This document shows, piece by piece, positions 53,750 through 63,429 of a stretch of DNA of 64,000 bases. Within the stretch, counting starts at the first letter, position 1. Every line of letters starts with the position of its first letter. The notes under the pieces were generated by a model. It was not told the origin of the DNA, did not search any database, and saw nothing but the letters and a program-made list of their open reading frames with translations. Source of the stretch: Pseudoalteromonas sp. 0303 (GTDB lineage: Bacteria; Pseudomonadota; Gammaproteobacteria; Enterobacterales; Alteromonadaceae); contig NZ_JABVXF010000001.1 of assembly GCF_013349995.1 (NCBI RefSeq), forward strand, positions 186,001 through 250,000, read 5' to 3'. The position numbers and the translations under genes were made by a program.

Positions 53750-54769
53750 TTAAAAATGAATTTTTATAGCGATAACACTATGGTCACTTACACTAATGTC
53801 TTCGGTCAGTTGTGTAGGGGAAATATGCTTGTCATAACTTTCATAGTCGAGTGCTTTCACCTTTGAAACTTGGCAATCGGGATTAAAATGTGCAGAGGCA
53901 AGAATATAATCTAGTACATTACCTTTACCTTGGTAATAATGGCTAAAGGGTTTGTTTTTATTATCATAAAACGAGCGGCTAAACTCGTAGCTGTCGGTTA
54001 GGCCAACAACGGGTTCGTTATGTTCTATGCAGGGCTCACAGCGTGTAGGATGAAACCCTTGTGTCATAAACGATAAAGTAGGGCTAGTAAGTACATCGTT
54101 AAAGTCACCCATAACGAGCGTTGCACATAGCTTTTCGCGTTGGGTTTTTAGCGCATCATAATAAACAATAGATGCTTCCAATGAACGCGATATTTGAGAC
54201 TGCATGGTACCCACAGTCTGGTGTAACAACTGCAGCAACGGATCTTCAAGGTTATGAATATTAAGAATATGCGCCATTGATTGCACACGTTGTGACTTAA
54301 AGTGAACAACATAAAAACAGACTTCACCAAAATCAGGTAAATCAATGATGCATTTAATCGGAGTGCGGTTAAATTTGAACTCATTTTGATTGTTTAAGTA
54401 CTCAAGTAATTCAGGGCATGGTGTCAATGCATCGGCCGATTTAAACGGGTATTTACTGGCAATCGCAACCACAGGATTGAATAACACTTGCGGATAAAGG
54501 CTATCATGGGACGGGCTATCGACCGTTTTAAAATAATCATATCCCGCTTCTTTGCATTGCACTTCTAGAGCATGCTGACTAAACACTTCTTGAAACGCCA
54601 CCACATCAGGGTTTGCCTCATTTAAGAAATTAGCTACAAACAATTGTTTTTGCTGCCATTGCGTATTGTTATAGCGTTCATGTAATTGGTAAAACGAGTA
54701 GGGTGGCGCGGTGTAATTTAATAAATTAAACGTTGCGAATTTGAACGTACGCGTGTTTGGCATTTTCAT
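53750..54769 (-). CDS. Endonuclease/exonuclease/phosphatase family protein
   Basis: 339 residues, DNase I-like fold. Motifs in order: FNLLNYTAPP, VVAFQEVFSQ (metal Glu), VMGDFNDVLTSP, LDYILAS and the C-terminal SDHSVIAI (catalytic His). There is no signal peptide. It could be a nuclease or a phosphodiesterase. Starts at GTG 54772 and ATG 54763 are also in frame. It is divergent from thrS. Confidence 0.82.
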   Translation of the reverse strand: MKMPNTRTFKFATFNLLNYTAPPYSFYQLHERYNNTQWQQKQLFVANFLNEANPDVVAFQEVFSQHALEVQCKEAGYDYFKTVDSPSHDSLYPQVLFNPVVAIASKYPFKSADALTPCPELLEYLNNQNEFKFNRTPIKCIIDLPDFGEVCFYVVHFKSQRVQSMAHILNIHNLEDPLLQLLHQTVGTMQSQISRSLEASIVYYDALKTQREKLCATLVMGDFNDVLTSPTLSFMTQGFHPTRCEPCIEHNEPVVGLTDSYEFSRSFYDNKNKPFSHYYQGKGNVLDYILASAHFNPDCQVSKVKALDYESYDKHISPTQLTEDISVSDHSVIAIKIHF

Positions 54770-54871
54770 CACTCTAAAAGTACTGACTCACTAAGTATGA
54801 AATGACTTAACTAATTGTCAATTTAGTCTTCTAACTACTTGTATTTGAGAACGCGAGCGGCGACAATAGCT

Positions 54872-54904
54872 GCTTGTATTTGCGAAGACTCAGTAAATAC
54901 AAGC
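54872..54904 (+). other. Upstream hairpin in the thrS 5' region
   Basis: GCTTGTATTT and AAATACAAGC form a 10-bp stem with a 13-base loop. It is the most upstream of three hairpins before thrS. It may be part of the leader or lie before the promoter. Confidence 0.4.
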
Positions 54905-54911
54905 TTAAATA

Positions 54912-54993
54912 GCAATGCTTATTCGTAAAAGCGTTGCAGAGTTACATAAAATTTTTTTTAAAAATATTACATGTGATGCATTGTAGGCATCAC
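54912..54993 (+). promoter_or_regulatory. thrS translational operator with two tRNA-Thr-like anticodon hairpins
   Basis: Hairpin A (54912-54937) pairs GCAATGCTT with AAGCGTTGC, with loop ATTCGTAA showing CGU. Hairpin B (54973-54993) pairs GTGATGC with GCATCAC over a 7-base loop ATTGTAG. That is U33 then UGU then A, the layout of a tRNA anticodon loop. CGU and UGU are both threonine anticodons. A single-stranded AU-rich linker joins them, and AAGGA lies downstream. This matches the known E. coli thrS operator, in which ThrRS binds tRNA-like hairpins to block ribosome binding. Confidence 0.72.
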
Positions 54994-55013
54994 CACTGTA
55001 TTAAGGATTTATA

Positions 55014-56924
55014 ATGCCAGTTATTACCCTCCCTGACGGCAGTCAGCGTAGTTTTGAAAACCCAGTAAGTACATATGACGTAGCGAGCGATATCGGTCCA
55101 GGTCTTGCCAAGGCAACGATTGCAGGCCGTGTTAATGGTACTCGTGTTGATGCATGTGACTTAATCACTGAAGATGCGCGTTTAGAAATTATCACAGCAA
55201 AAGATGATGATGGTTTAGAGATTATCCGTCACTCATGTGCGCACCTTATTGGTCATGCAGTTAAGCAGCTTTTCCCTGAAGCAAAAATGGCAATCGGTCC
55301 GACCATCGATAACGGATTCTATTACGATATCGATATGGAACACTCTTTAAGCCAAGATGATTTAGATGCTATCGAAAAGCGTATGCTTGAGCTTGCTAAA
55401 ACAAACTACGACGTTGTTAAAAAGACCGTAAGCTGGCAAGAAGCACGCGATACTTTTGAAGCGCGTGGTGAAACCTATAAAATGGAAATCCTAGACGAGA
55501 ACATCGCGAAAGATGATCGTCCAGGCTTATACCATCACGAAGAATACATCGACATGTGTCGTGGTCCACACGTTCCAAACATGAAGTTCTGTCAACATTT
55601 CAAAATCATGAAAGTGGCAGGTGCTTATTGGCGCGGTGATTCTGAAAACAAGATGCTGCAACGTATCTACGGCACTGCATGGGCAGATAAAAAGCAACTT
55701 AAAGCGTATTTAAAACGCTTAGAAGAAGCTGAAAAACGTGATCACCGTCGTATTGGTAAAGCGCTTGATTTATGGCACTGGCAAGAAGAAGCGCCAGGCA
55801 TGGTGTTTTGGCACAATGATGGCTGGAGCATTTACCGTGAACTAGAAGACTTCGTTCGTGAAAAATTACGTGAGTACGATTACGAAGAAGTTAAAGGCCC
55901 ATTAATGATGGACCGTGGTTTATGGGAAAAATCAGGTCACTGGGACAAATACGCAGATGCGATGTTCACAACTGAATCTGAAAAGCGTGAATACGCAATC
56001 AAACCAATGAACTGTCCGGGTCACGTACAAATCTTTAACCAAGGTTTAAAATCATACCGTGATCTTCCATTACGTATGGCTGAGTTTGGTTGTTGTCACC
56101 GTAACGAACCATCAGGTGCATTACACGGCTTAATGCGTGTACGTGGCTTTACTCAAGATGATGCGCATATCTTCTGTACTGAAGAGCAAATCATGGATGA
56201 AGTTTCTGCATGTATCAAAATGGTTTACGACACATACGAAACGTTTGGTTTTGAGAAGATCGTTGTAAAACTATCTACTCGTCCAGAAAAGCGTATCGGT
56301 GAAGATGAAATGTGGGATAAAGCTGAGCTTGCGCTAGCTGATGCATTAAAAGCAAACGACATTGAGTTTGATTACCTACCAGGTGAAGGTGCATTCTACG
56401 GTCCTAAGATTGAGTTTACACTCTATGACTGTTTAGACCGTGCATGGCAATGTGGTACTGTACAGCTAGACTTCGCATTACCAGGTCGTTTAGGTGCAAC
56501 TTATGTTGCTGAAAATAACGAACGTCGTACACCAGTTATGATCCACCGCGCGATTTTAGGTTCAATTGAGCGTTTCATCGGTATTTTAACTGAAGAATAC
56601 GCTGGCTTGTTCCCAACGTGGCTTGCTCCTAAGCAAGTTGTGATCATGAACATCACGGATAAACAAGCAGATTATGTGCAAGAAATTGTACAAAAATTAA
56701 ATAAACTTGGAATTAGAGCCGCTGCTGACTTGAGAAATGAGAAGATTGGCTTTAAAATCCGTGAACATACGTTAAAACGTATTCCATATTTACTTGTTGT
56801 TGGCGATAAAGAAGTTGAACAACAAGAAGTGGCAGTACGCACTCGCACAGGTGAAGACCTAGGCAAATTTAGTGTTGATGATTTCGTTGCTAAAGTAAGC
56901 GAAGAAATTAAAAATCGACAATAA
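55014..56924 (+). CDS. thrS: Threonyl-tRNA synthetase
   Basis: 636 residues. The N-terminal TGS domain ([14 protein letters not shown]) is followed by the editing domain with [11 protein letters not shown]. The class II catalytic core then has [45 protein letters not shown] and the zinc ligands. The anticodon-binding domain follows. TAAGGATTT precedes the ATG at 55014. It is the first gene of the thrS-infC-rpmI-rplT operon and probably represses its own translation. Confidence 0.97.
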   Translation: MPVITLPDGSQRSFENPVSTYDVASDIGPGLAKATIAGRVNGTRVDACDLITEDARLEIITAKDDDGLEIIRHSCAHLIGHAVKQLFPEAKMAIGPTIDNGFYYDIDMEHSLSQDDLDAIEKRMLELAKTNYDVVKKTVSWQEARDTFEARGETYKMEILDENIAKDDRPGLYHHEEYIDMCRGPHVPNMKFCQHFKIMKVAGAYWRGDSENKMLQRIYGTAWADKKQLKAYLKRLEEAEKRDHRRIGKALDLWHWQEEAPGMVFWHNDGWSIYRELEDFVREKLREYDYEEVKGPLMMDRGLWEKSGHWDKYADAMFTTESEKREYAIKPMNCPGHVQIFNQGLKSYRDLPLRMAEFGCCHRNEPSGALHGLMRVRGFTQDDAHIFCTEEQIMDEVSACIKMVYDTYETFGFEKIVVKLSTRPEKRIGEDEMWDKAELALADALKANDIEFDYLPGEGAFYGPKIEFTLYDCLDRAWQCGTVQLDFALPGRLGATYVAENNERRTPVMIHRAILGSIERFIGILTEEYAGLFPTWLAPKQVVIMNITDKQADYVQEIVQKLNKLGIRAAADLRNEKIGFKIREHTLKRIPYLLVVGDKEVEQQEVAVRTRTGEDLGKFSVDDFVAKVSEEIKNRQ

Positions 56925-56930
56925 ATCATG

Positions 56931-56973
56931 AGCGTGTAGGGCAAAACAAACAGCCAACTACACGCTTTTTATT
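56931..56973 (+). terminator. Terminator-like hairpin between thrS and infC
   Basis: AGCGTGTAG pairs with CTACACGCT over an 18-base loop, followed by TTTTATTTTAT. It ends about 25 bases before the infC start and may only partly terminate, since infC and the ribosomal genes follow. Confidence 0.55.
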
Positions 56974-56996
56974 TTATATTCTTGGAGGATCGTACC

Positions 56997-57545
56997 ATTA
57001 GAGGCGGCAAGAAAGGGCAACAAACAGCTCAAAAAAATCGTATCAACGAAGATATTACAGCTAAAGAAGTTCGTTTAATTGGCATCGACGGCGAGCAAGC
57101 TGGCATCGTGTCATTAAAAGAGGCGCAAGCTATCGCTGATGATGCGGGTGTAGATCTTGTAGAAATCAGTCCTAATGCTGAGCCACCTGTTTGTAAGGTT
57201 ATGGACTACGGTAAGTTCATCTTTGAAAAAAGCAAAGAACTAAAAGAACAAAAGAAAAAGCAAAAGCAAATCCAGGTTAAAGAAATCAAATTCCGTCCAG
57301 GTACGGATGAAGGTGACTACCAGGTTAAGCTACGCAACTTACGCAAGTTCTTAGAAGCGGGTGATAAAGCTAAAATCACTATCCGTTTCCGTGGTCGTGA
57401 AATGGCTCACCAAGAAATTGGTATCGAATTATTAAACCGTGTTAAAGCCGATTTAGAAGATGTTTCACAAGTTGAATCATTCCCAAATCGTGTTGAAGGT
57501 CGCCAGATGGTTATGATGATGGCGCCTATTGCTAAAAAGCAATAA
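56997..57545 (+). CDS. infC: Translation initiation factor IF-3, AUU start
   Basis: 182 residues. IF-3 binds the 30S subunit and checks start codons. The start is ATT at 56997, preceded by TTGGAGG eight bases upstream. Beginning here gives [13 protein letters not shown] after the initiator, as in other IF-3. In-frame translation from the TTG at 56982 would run through the ribosome-binding site. The AUU start is the basis of IF-3 autoregulation. The N-domain ends in the basic linker [12 protein letters not shown], and the C-domain contains [17 protein letters not shown]. Confidence 0.95.
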   Translation: MRGGKKGQQTAQKNRINEDITAKEVRLIGIDGEQAGIVSLKEAQAIADDAGVDLVEISPNAEPPVCKVMDYGKFIFEKSKELKEQKKKQKQIQVKEIKFRPGTDEGDYQVKLRNLRKFLEAGDKAKITIRFRGREMAHQEIGIELLNRVKADLEDVSQVESFPNRVEGRQMVMMMAPIAKKQ

Positions 57546-57570
57546 ACAGGGTATATTACGCACCGATTTT

Positions 57571-57655
57571 ATTTCAGGTCTGCAAGTAACAGTTTACTGT
57601 TCACCTGAAATAACCGGTTATTAAGTAAGGTTGCACTGCTTTTGTAGTGAACCTT
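57571..57655 (+). promoter_or_regulatory. Structured rpmI-rplT leader (candidate L20 autoregulatory site)
   Basis: The 209-base gap between infC and rpmI folds into at least two hairpins. One is ATTTCAGGT/ACCTGAAAT (57571-57611) with an inner stem AACAGT/ACTGTT. The other is AAGGTT-CACT/AGTG-AACCTT (57627-57655), with one bulged base. In E. coli, L20 binds structured RNA upstream of rpmI to repress the operon, so this is likely the counterpart. Confidence 0.5.
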
Positions 57656-57754
57656 CACCGGATTATGGCAGTAAGTTAGGCCTTAAAAGTAGAGCTATTT
57701 TTATATCTCTCGCCTGCTTGCTAATTTTTAAGCAATACATTTGGAGTTATTGCA

Positions 57755-57955
57755 ATGGCTTACAAGCTAAAAACTCACAGAGGCGCGGCTAAGCGTTTCA
57801 AGAAAACTGCTTCTGGCGGTTTCAAGCGTAAACAAGCGCATCTTCGTCACATTCTGACTAAGAAAACTTCTAAGCGTAAATTACACTTACGTCCTAAGAT
57901 GATGGTTCATAAGAATGACCATGGTCTAGTTTCACGTATGTTACCATTCGCTTAA
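57755..57955 (+). CDS. rpmI: 50S ribosomal protein L35
   Basis: 66 residues, highly basic. Starts [28 protein letters not shown], the standard L35 sequence (here [10 protein letters not shown] and KRFKKT are diagnostic). TTGGAGTT precedes the ATG. rplT begins 15 bases later. Confidence 0.97.
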   Translation: MAYKLKTHRGAAKRFKKTASGGFKRKQAHLRHILTKKTSKRKLHLRPKMMVHKNDHGLVSRMLPFA

Positions 57956-57970
57956 TAGGAGTCTTCAGAA

Positions 57971-58330
57971 ATGGCAAGAGTTAAACGCGGTGTTATCGCA
58001 CGTGCACGTCACAAAAAAGTTTTAAAGCAAGCTAAAGGTTACTACGGAGCACGTTCACGTGTTTACCGCGTAGCTTTCCAGGCAGTTACCAAAGCGGGTC
58101 AATACGCTTACCGTGACCGTCGTGCTAAGAAACGTACTTTCCGTCAACTTTGGATTGCACGTATCAATGCAGCAGCTCGTCAAAACGGTCTTTCATACAG
58201 CCGTTTTATCAATGGTCTTAAAAAGACTTCTGTAGAAATCGATCGTAAGATCCTTGCAGATATCGCTGTTTATGACCAAGTTGCATTCGCAGCGCTTGTT
58301 GCAAAAGCAAAAGAAGGCCTAGCGGCTTAA
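57971..58330 (+). CDS. rplT: 50S ribosomal protein L20
   Basis: 119 residues, basic. Starts [20 protein letters not shown], with [13 protein letters not shown] and RKTFRQLWI-like [15 protein letters not shown] blocks. It is needed for early 50S assembly and likely represses the rpmI-rplT mRNA. It is followed by a strong terminator; pheST, which follows in E. coli, is not here. Confidence 0.97.
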   Translation: MARVKRGVIARARHKKVLKQAKGYYGARSRVYRVAFQAVTKAGQYAYRDRRAKKRTFRQLWIARINAAARQNGLSYSRFINGLKKTSVEIDRKILADIAVYDQVAFAALVAKAKEGLAA

Positions 58331-58350
58331 TTTCGCTTTTCATAAAGTTT

Positions 58351-58377
58351 AAAAAGGAGCCTTGTGCTCCTTTTTTT
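58351..58377 (+). terminator. Rho-independent terminator of the thrS-rplT operon
   Basis: AAAAAGGAGC pairs with GCTCCTTTTT over a 5-base loop, followed by additional Ts. Confidence 0.9.
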
Positions 58378-58529
58378 GATCTTAATTAATATTCATAACT
58401 AACAACGATTTTGCATAGCGTATGTCGTTTGCTCCATTTTTTTGTTGAATCACCGCAGTTTACGCAATCCATTCAGATTAGTTGTTATAATTTCCTCAAT
58501 ATAGAATAAGTACCGCACTTGAGAGTGAT

Positions 58530-60326
58530 ATGTTTGCGAGTTTAGTGTTTTTATCTGCTGCAGTAACTTTAGACAGCCACTTACCCCCACTGTTGCCATG
58601 GCAAGGCGATAGTGTGTCTTTAATGCAAGAAAAAGGACCTTTAACCACAGATTTTGAATTAAGCGAAGGCACTTTATCGCCTGATTATGCAGACACTATG
58701 GCTTTCGTAGATCGCCTTGTTGCCGCAAACCCAACACAATTCAAAGTAACGACTATTGCGACAAGCAGCGCTGGTCGTGCGGTTAAGATGTTAGTGGCGA
58801 ATGAGCAAGGTTTGTTTGATGCCAAACAACTTGTTGCTGATACAAAACCAACCATCTTTATTCAAGCAGGCATTCACAGTGGTGAAATTGATGGCAAAGA
58901 CGCCATGTTTATGTTGCTACGCGATATTGCAACAGGTAAACGCCGCGATATTCTCAGCAAAGTCAATATTCTGTTTATTCCTATTTTAAACGTTGATGGT
59001 CACGAGCGTAGTAGCCAATACAACCGTATTAATCAGCGTGGTCCAGTAGAAATGGGCTTTAGAACGAATAGTCTAAATTTAAATTTAAATCGTGATTACA
59101 CTAAGCTGGATACACCCGAAGTACGCGGTGTAATGCAGGTTATTAATCAATTTAAGCCAGACTTATACGTGGATGTCCATGTAACAGATGGTGCTGATTA
59201 TCAGTATGACGTGACCTACGGCTATAATCCGGTTTTTTCTAGTGAATCACCAAGTGTGTCACAAGCGTTAGATAATCTGTTTAAACCTGTTATTGATGCC
59301 AAACTCGAAAAAGCAGGGCATATTCCTGGTCCACTGGTTTTTGTAATGGACAAGCGCGAATTTAAAAAAGGTTTAGCGGGTTGGGTGGCAACACCACGTT
59401 TTTCAAATGGCTGGGGTGATTTACGTTCATTACCAACAATATTAGTTGAGAACCACTCTTTAAAACCTTATAAGCAGCGCGTATTAGGTACTTATGTATT
59501 TATTGATGGTGCTATTGACGCTTTAGCTGCAAACGATAAAGCCCTTAATGAAGCTGTTCAAAAAGAGCTAGATTTCAAACCGACACAATTAGTTGTTGAA
59601 CGTGGTTATGCAAAAGAGCCAGATACCATCGAATTTAAAGGTATCGCTTATTCAAGAACTGAAAGTGCATTGTCAGGGCAACCTGAAGTTAAATATTTAG
59701 GTGAAGTTAAAAACTATGACGCTTTGCCTATTTACTGGCAGAAAGAGGTTAAAAAGACCGTTAACGTTCCTACAGCGTTTTATATTCCGCCGGCGTATAG
59801 CCATTTGGTAAGTAAGCTTAAATTACACGGCGTAGAAGTAACGACACTTAATGAAACTGTTTCTGAGCCATTAACCCAAGCAAGCGTTGCTGATTATTCA
59901 TTTGCAAAAGCACCTTTTGAAGGACGTTTTCGTGTAGAGGCGACATTTGATTACAATACCGTAGAAAATGTCGATATGACCGGCTGGTACAAAGTCTCAA
60001 CTGAGCAGCCATATTCAGAGCTGGCGACGCACTTACTACACCCAGAAGCGCCAGATTCATTCTTTGCTTGGGGCGAGTTTAATACTATTTTTCAGCGTAC
60101 TGAATACGTTGAGAATTACGCTTTAATGCCGTATGCACGTCAAATGCTAAAAGAAAAACCTGCATTGGCTTTAGAGTTCGATAAAAAAATTCGTGAAGAT
60201 AAAAGCTTTGCAAAAGATGCTGATGCGCGCTTGCATTGGCTTTATGAGCGTACACCGTTTTATGATCAAGGCTATTTAAAATACCCAATTTTAATGGCGT
60301 TTGAGCAGTTACAAAAAGGACAATAA
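58530..60326 (+). CDS. M14-family zinc carboxypeptidase
   Basis: 598 residues. The zinc ligands are His116 and Glu119 (GIHSGEIDG) and His217 (VDVHVTDG). NLNRDYTKLDTPE supplies the substrate-binding Asn-Arg, and the catalytic Glu is likely in LVENHSLKPY. The N-terminal hydrophobic segment MFASLVFLSAAVTLDS is short for a signal peptide, but export is likely. The C-terminal 250 residues are an extra domain. It ends two bases before the MBL-fold gene start codon. Confidence 0.87.
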   Translation: MFASLVFLSAAVTLDSHLPPLLPWQGDSVSLMQEKGPLTTDFELSEGTLSPDYADTMAFVDRLVAANPTQFKVTTIATSSAGRAVKMLVANEQGLFDAKQLVADTKPTIFIQAGIHSGEIDGKDAMFMLLRDIATGKRRDILSKVNILFIPILNVDGHERSSQYNRINQRGPVEMGFRTNSLNLNLNRDYTKLDTPEVRGVMQVINQFKPDLYVDVHVTDGADYQYDVTYGYNPVFSSESPSVSQALDNLFKPVIDAKLEKAGHIPGPLVFVMDKREFKKGLAGWVATPRFSNGWGDLRSLPTILVENHSLKPYKQRVLGTYVFIDGAIDALAANDKALNEAVQKELDFKPTQLVVERGYAKEPDTIEFKGIAYSRTESALSGQPEVKYLGEVKNYDALPIYWQKEVKKTVNVPTAFYIPPAYSHLVSKLKLHGVEVTTLNETVSEPLTQASVADYSFAKAPFEGRFRVEATFDYNTVENVDMTGWYKVSTEQPYSELATHLLHPEAPDSFFAWGEFNTIFQRTEYVENYALMPYARQMLKEKPALALEFDKKIREDKSFAKDADARLHWLYERTPFYDQGYLKYPILMAFEQLQKGQ

Positions 60327-60327
60327 C

Positions 60328-60969
60328 ATGAAAGTGAAAGCTGTTCCTGTTACTGGCTTTGCGCAAAATTGCCGCATTATCATTTGTGAGCAAACGAATA
60401 AAGCGGCCTTGGTTGACCCAGGTGGCGATGCAGACAAACTTCAAGCAGAACTTGCTGCTTTAAATTGCCAATTAGAGGCAATTTATTTAACACATGGCCA
60501 CTTAGACCACGTGGGAGCTGCAAAGCAACTCGCAGAGCATTTTAGCGTTGATATCATTGGCCCACATTTAGATGATAAATTTTGGTTTGATGCCTTGCCA
60601 ATGCAAGCGCAAATGTTTGGTTTTGCACCAATTACACCATTTTATCCAACGAAGTGGCTAAATCATGGCGATACAATCGCAGTGGGTGAACTTGAATTAT
60701 CTGTACGCCATTGCCCAGGGCATACGCCTGGTCATGTTGTTTTTTACCACCAAGGTTCAGAACAGCTGATTGTGGGGGACGTGATTTTCCAAGGCTCTGT
60801 CGGTCGTACTGACTTCCCGAAAGGGGATAGTGCTCAATTAATCGAATCAATTAAGTCTGAGATTTTATCATTCTCTGATGAAGTTGCTATTTTGCCAGGC
60901 CACGGTCCGAATACCACCGTAGGGCATGAGCGAAAAACCAATCCATTTATTAGCGGACGTTTTGGTTAA
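60328..60969 (+). CDS. MBL-fold hydrolase (YcbL/glyoxalase II-like)
   Basis: 213 residues from the ATG at 60328. That ATG has AAAAAGGA eight bases upstream; the frame is open from 60301 without a better start. The metallo-beta-lactamase metal motif is LTHGHLDHVG. The later ligands are in HCPGHTPGHVVF, IVGDVIFQGSVGRTDFP and LPGHGPNTTVGHE. It matches the single-domain YcbL type, which has weak glyoxalase II activity in some species. It is translationally close to the M14 gene. Confidence 0.88.
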   Translation: MKVKAVPVTGFAQNCRIIICEQTNKAALVDPGGDADKLQAELAALNCQLEAIYLTHGHLDHVGAAKQLAEHFSVDIIGPHLDDKFWFDALPMQAQMFGFAPITPFYPTKWLNHGDTIAVGELELSVRHCPGHTPGHVVFYHQGSEQLIVGDVIFQGSVGRTDFPKGDSAQLIESIKSEILSFSDEVAILPGHGPNTTVGHERKTNPFISGRFG

Positions 60970-61114
60970 TGCCAACGCGTAACAATAGCTTAGTAGTTTG
61001 TAAGTGGATCAGTATAAAATTGCAATATTTTTGCATAAATAGTAGAAAATAGGCAGACTGATTTTTAAATCAGTTATATAATTTAACCAGTATTTTTACA
61101 GAAAAAGAAATAAA

Positions 61115-61573
61115 ATGTCTCTGAACCAAGTAGATCGCCAAATTTTGGCATTATTACAGCAGGATGCTAGCTTATCTACGGCAGAAATTGCCGATAAAGT
61201 TGGTTTATCTCAATCTCCATGTTGGCGTCGTATTGCTAAGCTTGAGCAAGATGGCTATATCAAAGGTAAAGTTGCTTTGCTTGACGAGAAAAAGCTTGGC
61301 TTTGATATGTTAGTTTATGCCCATGTTCGTCTATCTAACCACGGTAGAACGAATCTAGCTGAGTTTGAGCGTTTAATTATGAGCTATGATGAAGTAACCG
61401 AGTGTTACAGCATGGCGGGTACCATGGACTTCATGCTTCGAATTATTTCTAAAGGTATTGAAGGTTATGAGCAGTTTGTTCGTGATAACCTACTAAACCT
61501 TGAGTTTGTTCAAGAAGTTCACTCAAATGTGACCATGACATGCGTTAAGCGTAGTACGTCTTTACCTCTTTAA
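61115..61573 (+). CDS. Lrp/AsnC-family regulator
   Basis: 152 residues. The N-terminal helix-turn-helix (LSTAEIADKVGLSQSPCWRRIAKLEQDGYI) is followed by an AsnC/Lrp effector domain with VTECYSMAGTMDFMLRI. These regulators respond to amino acids. It lies alone upstream of a sulP gene, separated by a terminator. It is too divergent here to call Lrp itself. Confidence 0.9.
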   Translation: MSLNQVDRQILALLQQDASLSTAEIADKVGLSQSPCWRRIAKLEQDGYIKGKVALLDEKKLGFDMLVYAHVRLSNHGRTNLAEFERLIMSYDEVTECYSMAGTMDFMLRIISKGIEGYEQFVRDNLLNLEFVQEVHSNVTMTCVKRSTSLPL

Positions 61574-61601
61574 TCTTTTTCTACTACGTTTTATTTTTTC
61601 G

Positions 61602-61636
61602 AAAACGGTTAGTGCTTTTAGGTACTAGCCGTTTTG
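61602..61636 (+). terminator. Terminator after the Lrp-family gene
   Basis: AAAACGGTTAGT pairs with ACTAGCCGTTTT (one G-T pair) over a 10-base loop, followed by GTTGTT. Confidence 0.75.
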
Positions 61637-61717
61637 TTGTTAATAATTGTTAACTTTTGCGGATTTTGCTAGAATTCTGCGCCTTGCCGAAATGCATTCA
61701 CTATAAAGAGGATCTTA

Positions 61718-63274
61718 ATGTTTAACTTACTCAGCAAAGCGCCAAGCTCTGCTAAAAACGATATTCTATCAGGCCTGACCGTTGCGTTGGCATTGGTACC
61801 AGAAGCGGTTGCGTTTGCTTTTGTTGCTAATGTTGAGCCTTTGGTTGGTTTATATGCCGCATTCATTGTTGGCTTAATTACGGCTATTTTTGGTGGTCGT
61901 CCAGGTATGATTTCTGGTGCTACCGGTGCACTAGCCGTTGTAATGGTAAGTTTAGTTTTAGATCATGGTGTAGAGTATTTATTTGCTACCGTCTTATTAA
62001 TGGGGATACTGCAAGTACTCGCAGGTATCTTCAAGCTCGGCAAGTTTATTCGCATGGTTCCGCACCCAGTAATGCTGGGCTTTGTAAATGGTCTTGCGAT
62101 TGTTATTTTCTTAGCTCAACTTGGGCAATTTAAAGTACCAGACGGTATGGGCGGCCAACAGTGGATGGAAGGGCAAGCACTTTATATTATGCTTGGCTTA
62201 GTAGCGTTAACTATGGCTATTATTCATTTCTTACCTAAGCTAACCACTGCTGTACCTTCATCGTTAGCTGCCATTGTTACTGTAACAGCGATTGTGATTG
62301 GTTTTGATTTAGAAGCGCGCACTGTACTTGATTTCTTAAAAGGGATGACAGGCAATGAGCAAGCAACAATTGCCGGTGGCTTGCCGGAGTTCCATATTCC
62401 GATGGTGCCATTTAATCTTGAAACATTAAAAATTATCTTCCCTTACGCTTTAGTTTTAGCGGCGATTGGTTTAATTGAATCGTTATTAACACTGACCTTA
62501 ATTGACGAAATTACTGAAACCCGTGGTCACAGTAACAAAGAGTGTATTGGTCAAGGCGCTGCAAACATTACCTGTGGTTTCTTCGGTGCAATGGGTGGTT
62601 GTGCGATGATTGGCCAATCTATGATCAATATTAATTCAGGTGGTCGTTCACGTTTATCTGGTATTAGTGCCGCAATAATACTGCTAGCATTCATCATTTT
62701 TGCAGCCAGCCTCATTGAAATGATCCCACTTGCTGCCTTAGTTGGTGTTATGTTCATGGTTGTTCTTGGTACCTTCGAGTGGGCAAGCTTCAAGATGATG
62801 AAGCGTGTACCTAAGTCTGATGCTTTTGTTATCGTACTTGTTTCAGGTGTAACCGTAGTAACAGATCTTGCGATCGCGGTATGTGTGGGTGTGATTGTTT
62901 CGGCTTTAGTTTTTGCTTGGCAGCATGCTAAACACATTTACACAAGCAATTACATCGATGAGCAAGGCTCTAAAGTGTATGAGCTTCATGGTCCTTTATT
63001 CTTTGGTTCGGTTAAGAACTTTGGTGAGTTATTTGATGTTAAAAATGACCCAGAAGACGTGATCATTGAATTCAAACATAGCCGTGTTGCTGATCACAGT
63101 GCGATTGAAGCGATTGACAGTCTCGCAGACAAATACGCAAAAGTGGGTAAGAAACTGCATTTACGTCATTTAAGCCCTGATTGTATTCAACTTTTACACA
63201 ATGCGCGTGATTTAGTTGAAGTCAATGTGATTGAAGATCCAAATTATAAAGTGGCTTCAGATAAACTAGCTTAA
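61718..63274 (+). CDS. SulP-family anion transporter with STAS domain
   Basis: 518 residues. The membrane part (residues about 10-400) has the family signatures [35 protein letters not shown] and [30 protein letters not shown]-terminal STAS domain (about 420-518) contains [13 protein letters not shown] and [14 protein letters not shown]. Members carry bicarbonate, sulfate or other anions. Its type resembles the BicA/YchM-like bacterial group, so bicarbonate or dicarboxylate is possible. AGAGGA precedes the ATG. Confidence 0.9.
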   Translation: MFNLLSKAPSSAKNDILSGLTVALALVPEAVAFAFVANVEPLVGLYAAFIVGLITAIFGGRPGMISGATGALAVVMVSLVLDHGVEYLFATVLLMGILQVLAGIFKLGKFIRMVPHPVMLGFVNGLAIVIFLAQLGQFKVPDGMGGQQWMEGQALYIMLGLVALTMAIIHFLPKLTTAVPSSLAAIVTVTAIVIGFDLEARTVLDFLKGMTGNEQATIAGGLPEFHIPMVPFNLETLKIIFPYALVLAAIGLIESLLTLTLIDEITETRGHSNKECIGQGAANITCGFFGAMGGCAMIGQSMININSGGRSRLSGISAAIILLAFIIFAASLIEMIPLAALVGVMFMVVLGTFEWASFKMMKRVPKSDAFVIVLVSGVTVVTDLAIAVCVGVIVSALVFAWQHAKHIYTSNYIDEQGSKVYELHGPLFFGSVKNFGELFDVKNDPEDVIIEFKHSRVADHSAIEAIDSLADKYAKVGKKLHLRHLSPDCIQLLHNARDLVEVNVIEDPNYKVASDKLA

Positions 63275-63287
63275 AAATAAAGCAGAG

Positions 63288-63321
63288 AAAAAGCGAAGGC
63301 TGTTGTGGTCTTCGCTTTTTT
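63288..63321 (+). terminator. Terminator after sulP
   Basis: AAAAAGCGAAG pairs with CTTCGCTTTTT over an 11-base loop, followed by T. Confidence 0.85.
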
Positions 63322-63429
63322 AATGTCTGAAGAATGCGGTAAGGCTATAAAAAATTAAGATAGGCGGCAGTGCTTTGTTCTCGTGACTATCGGTATAATA
63401 AAAATAATTATGAAAGGTAATCTGATATT

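Noticed and set aside
62551..62937. 128-codon minus-strand ORF inside sulP
   Set aside because: Antisense shadow of membrane-segment codons with low-complexity Thr/Pro/Ala content.
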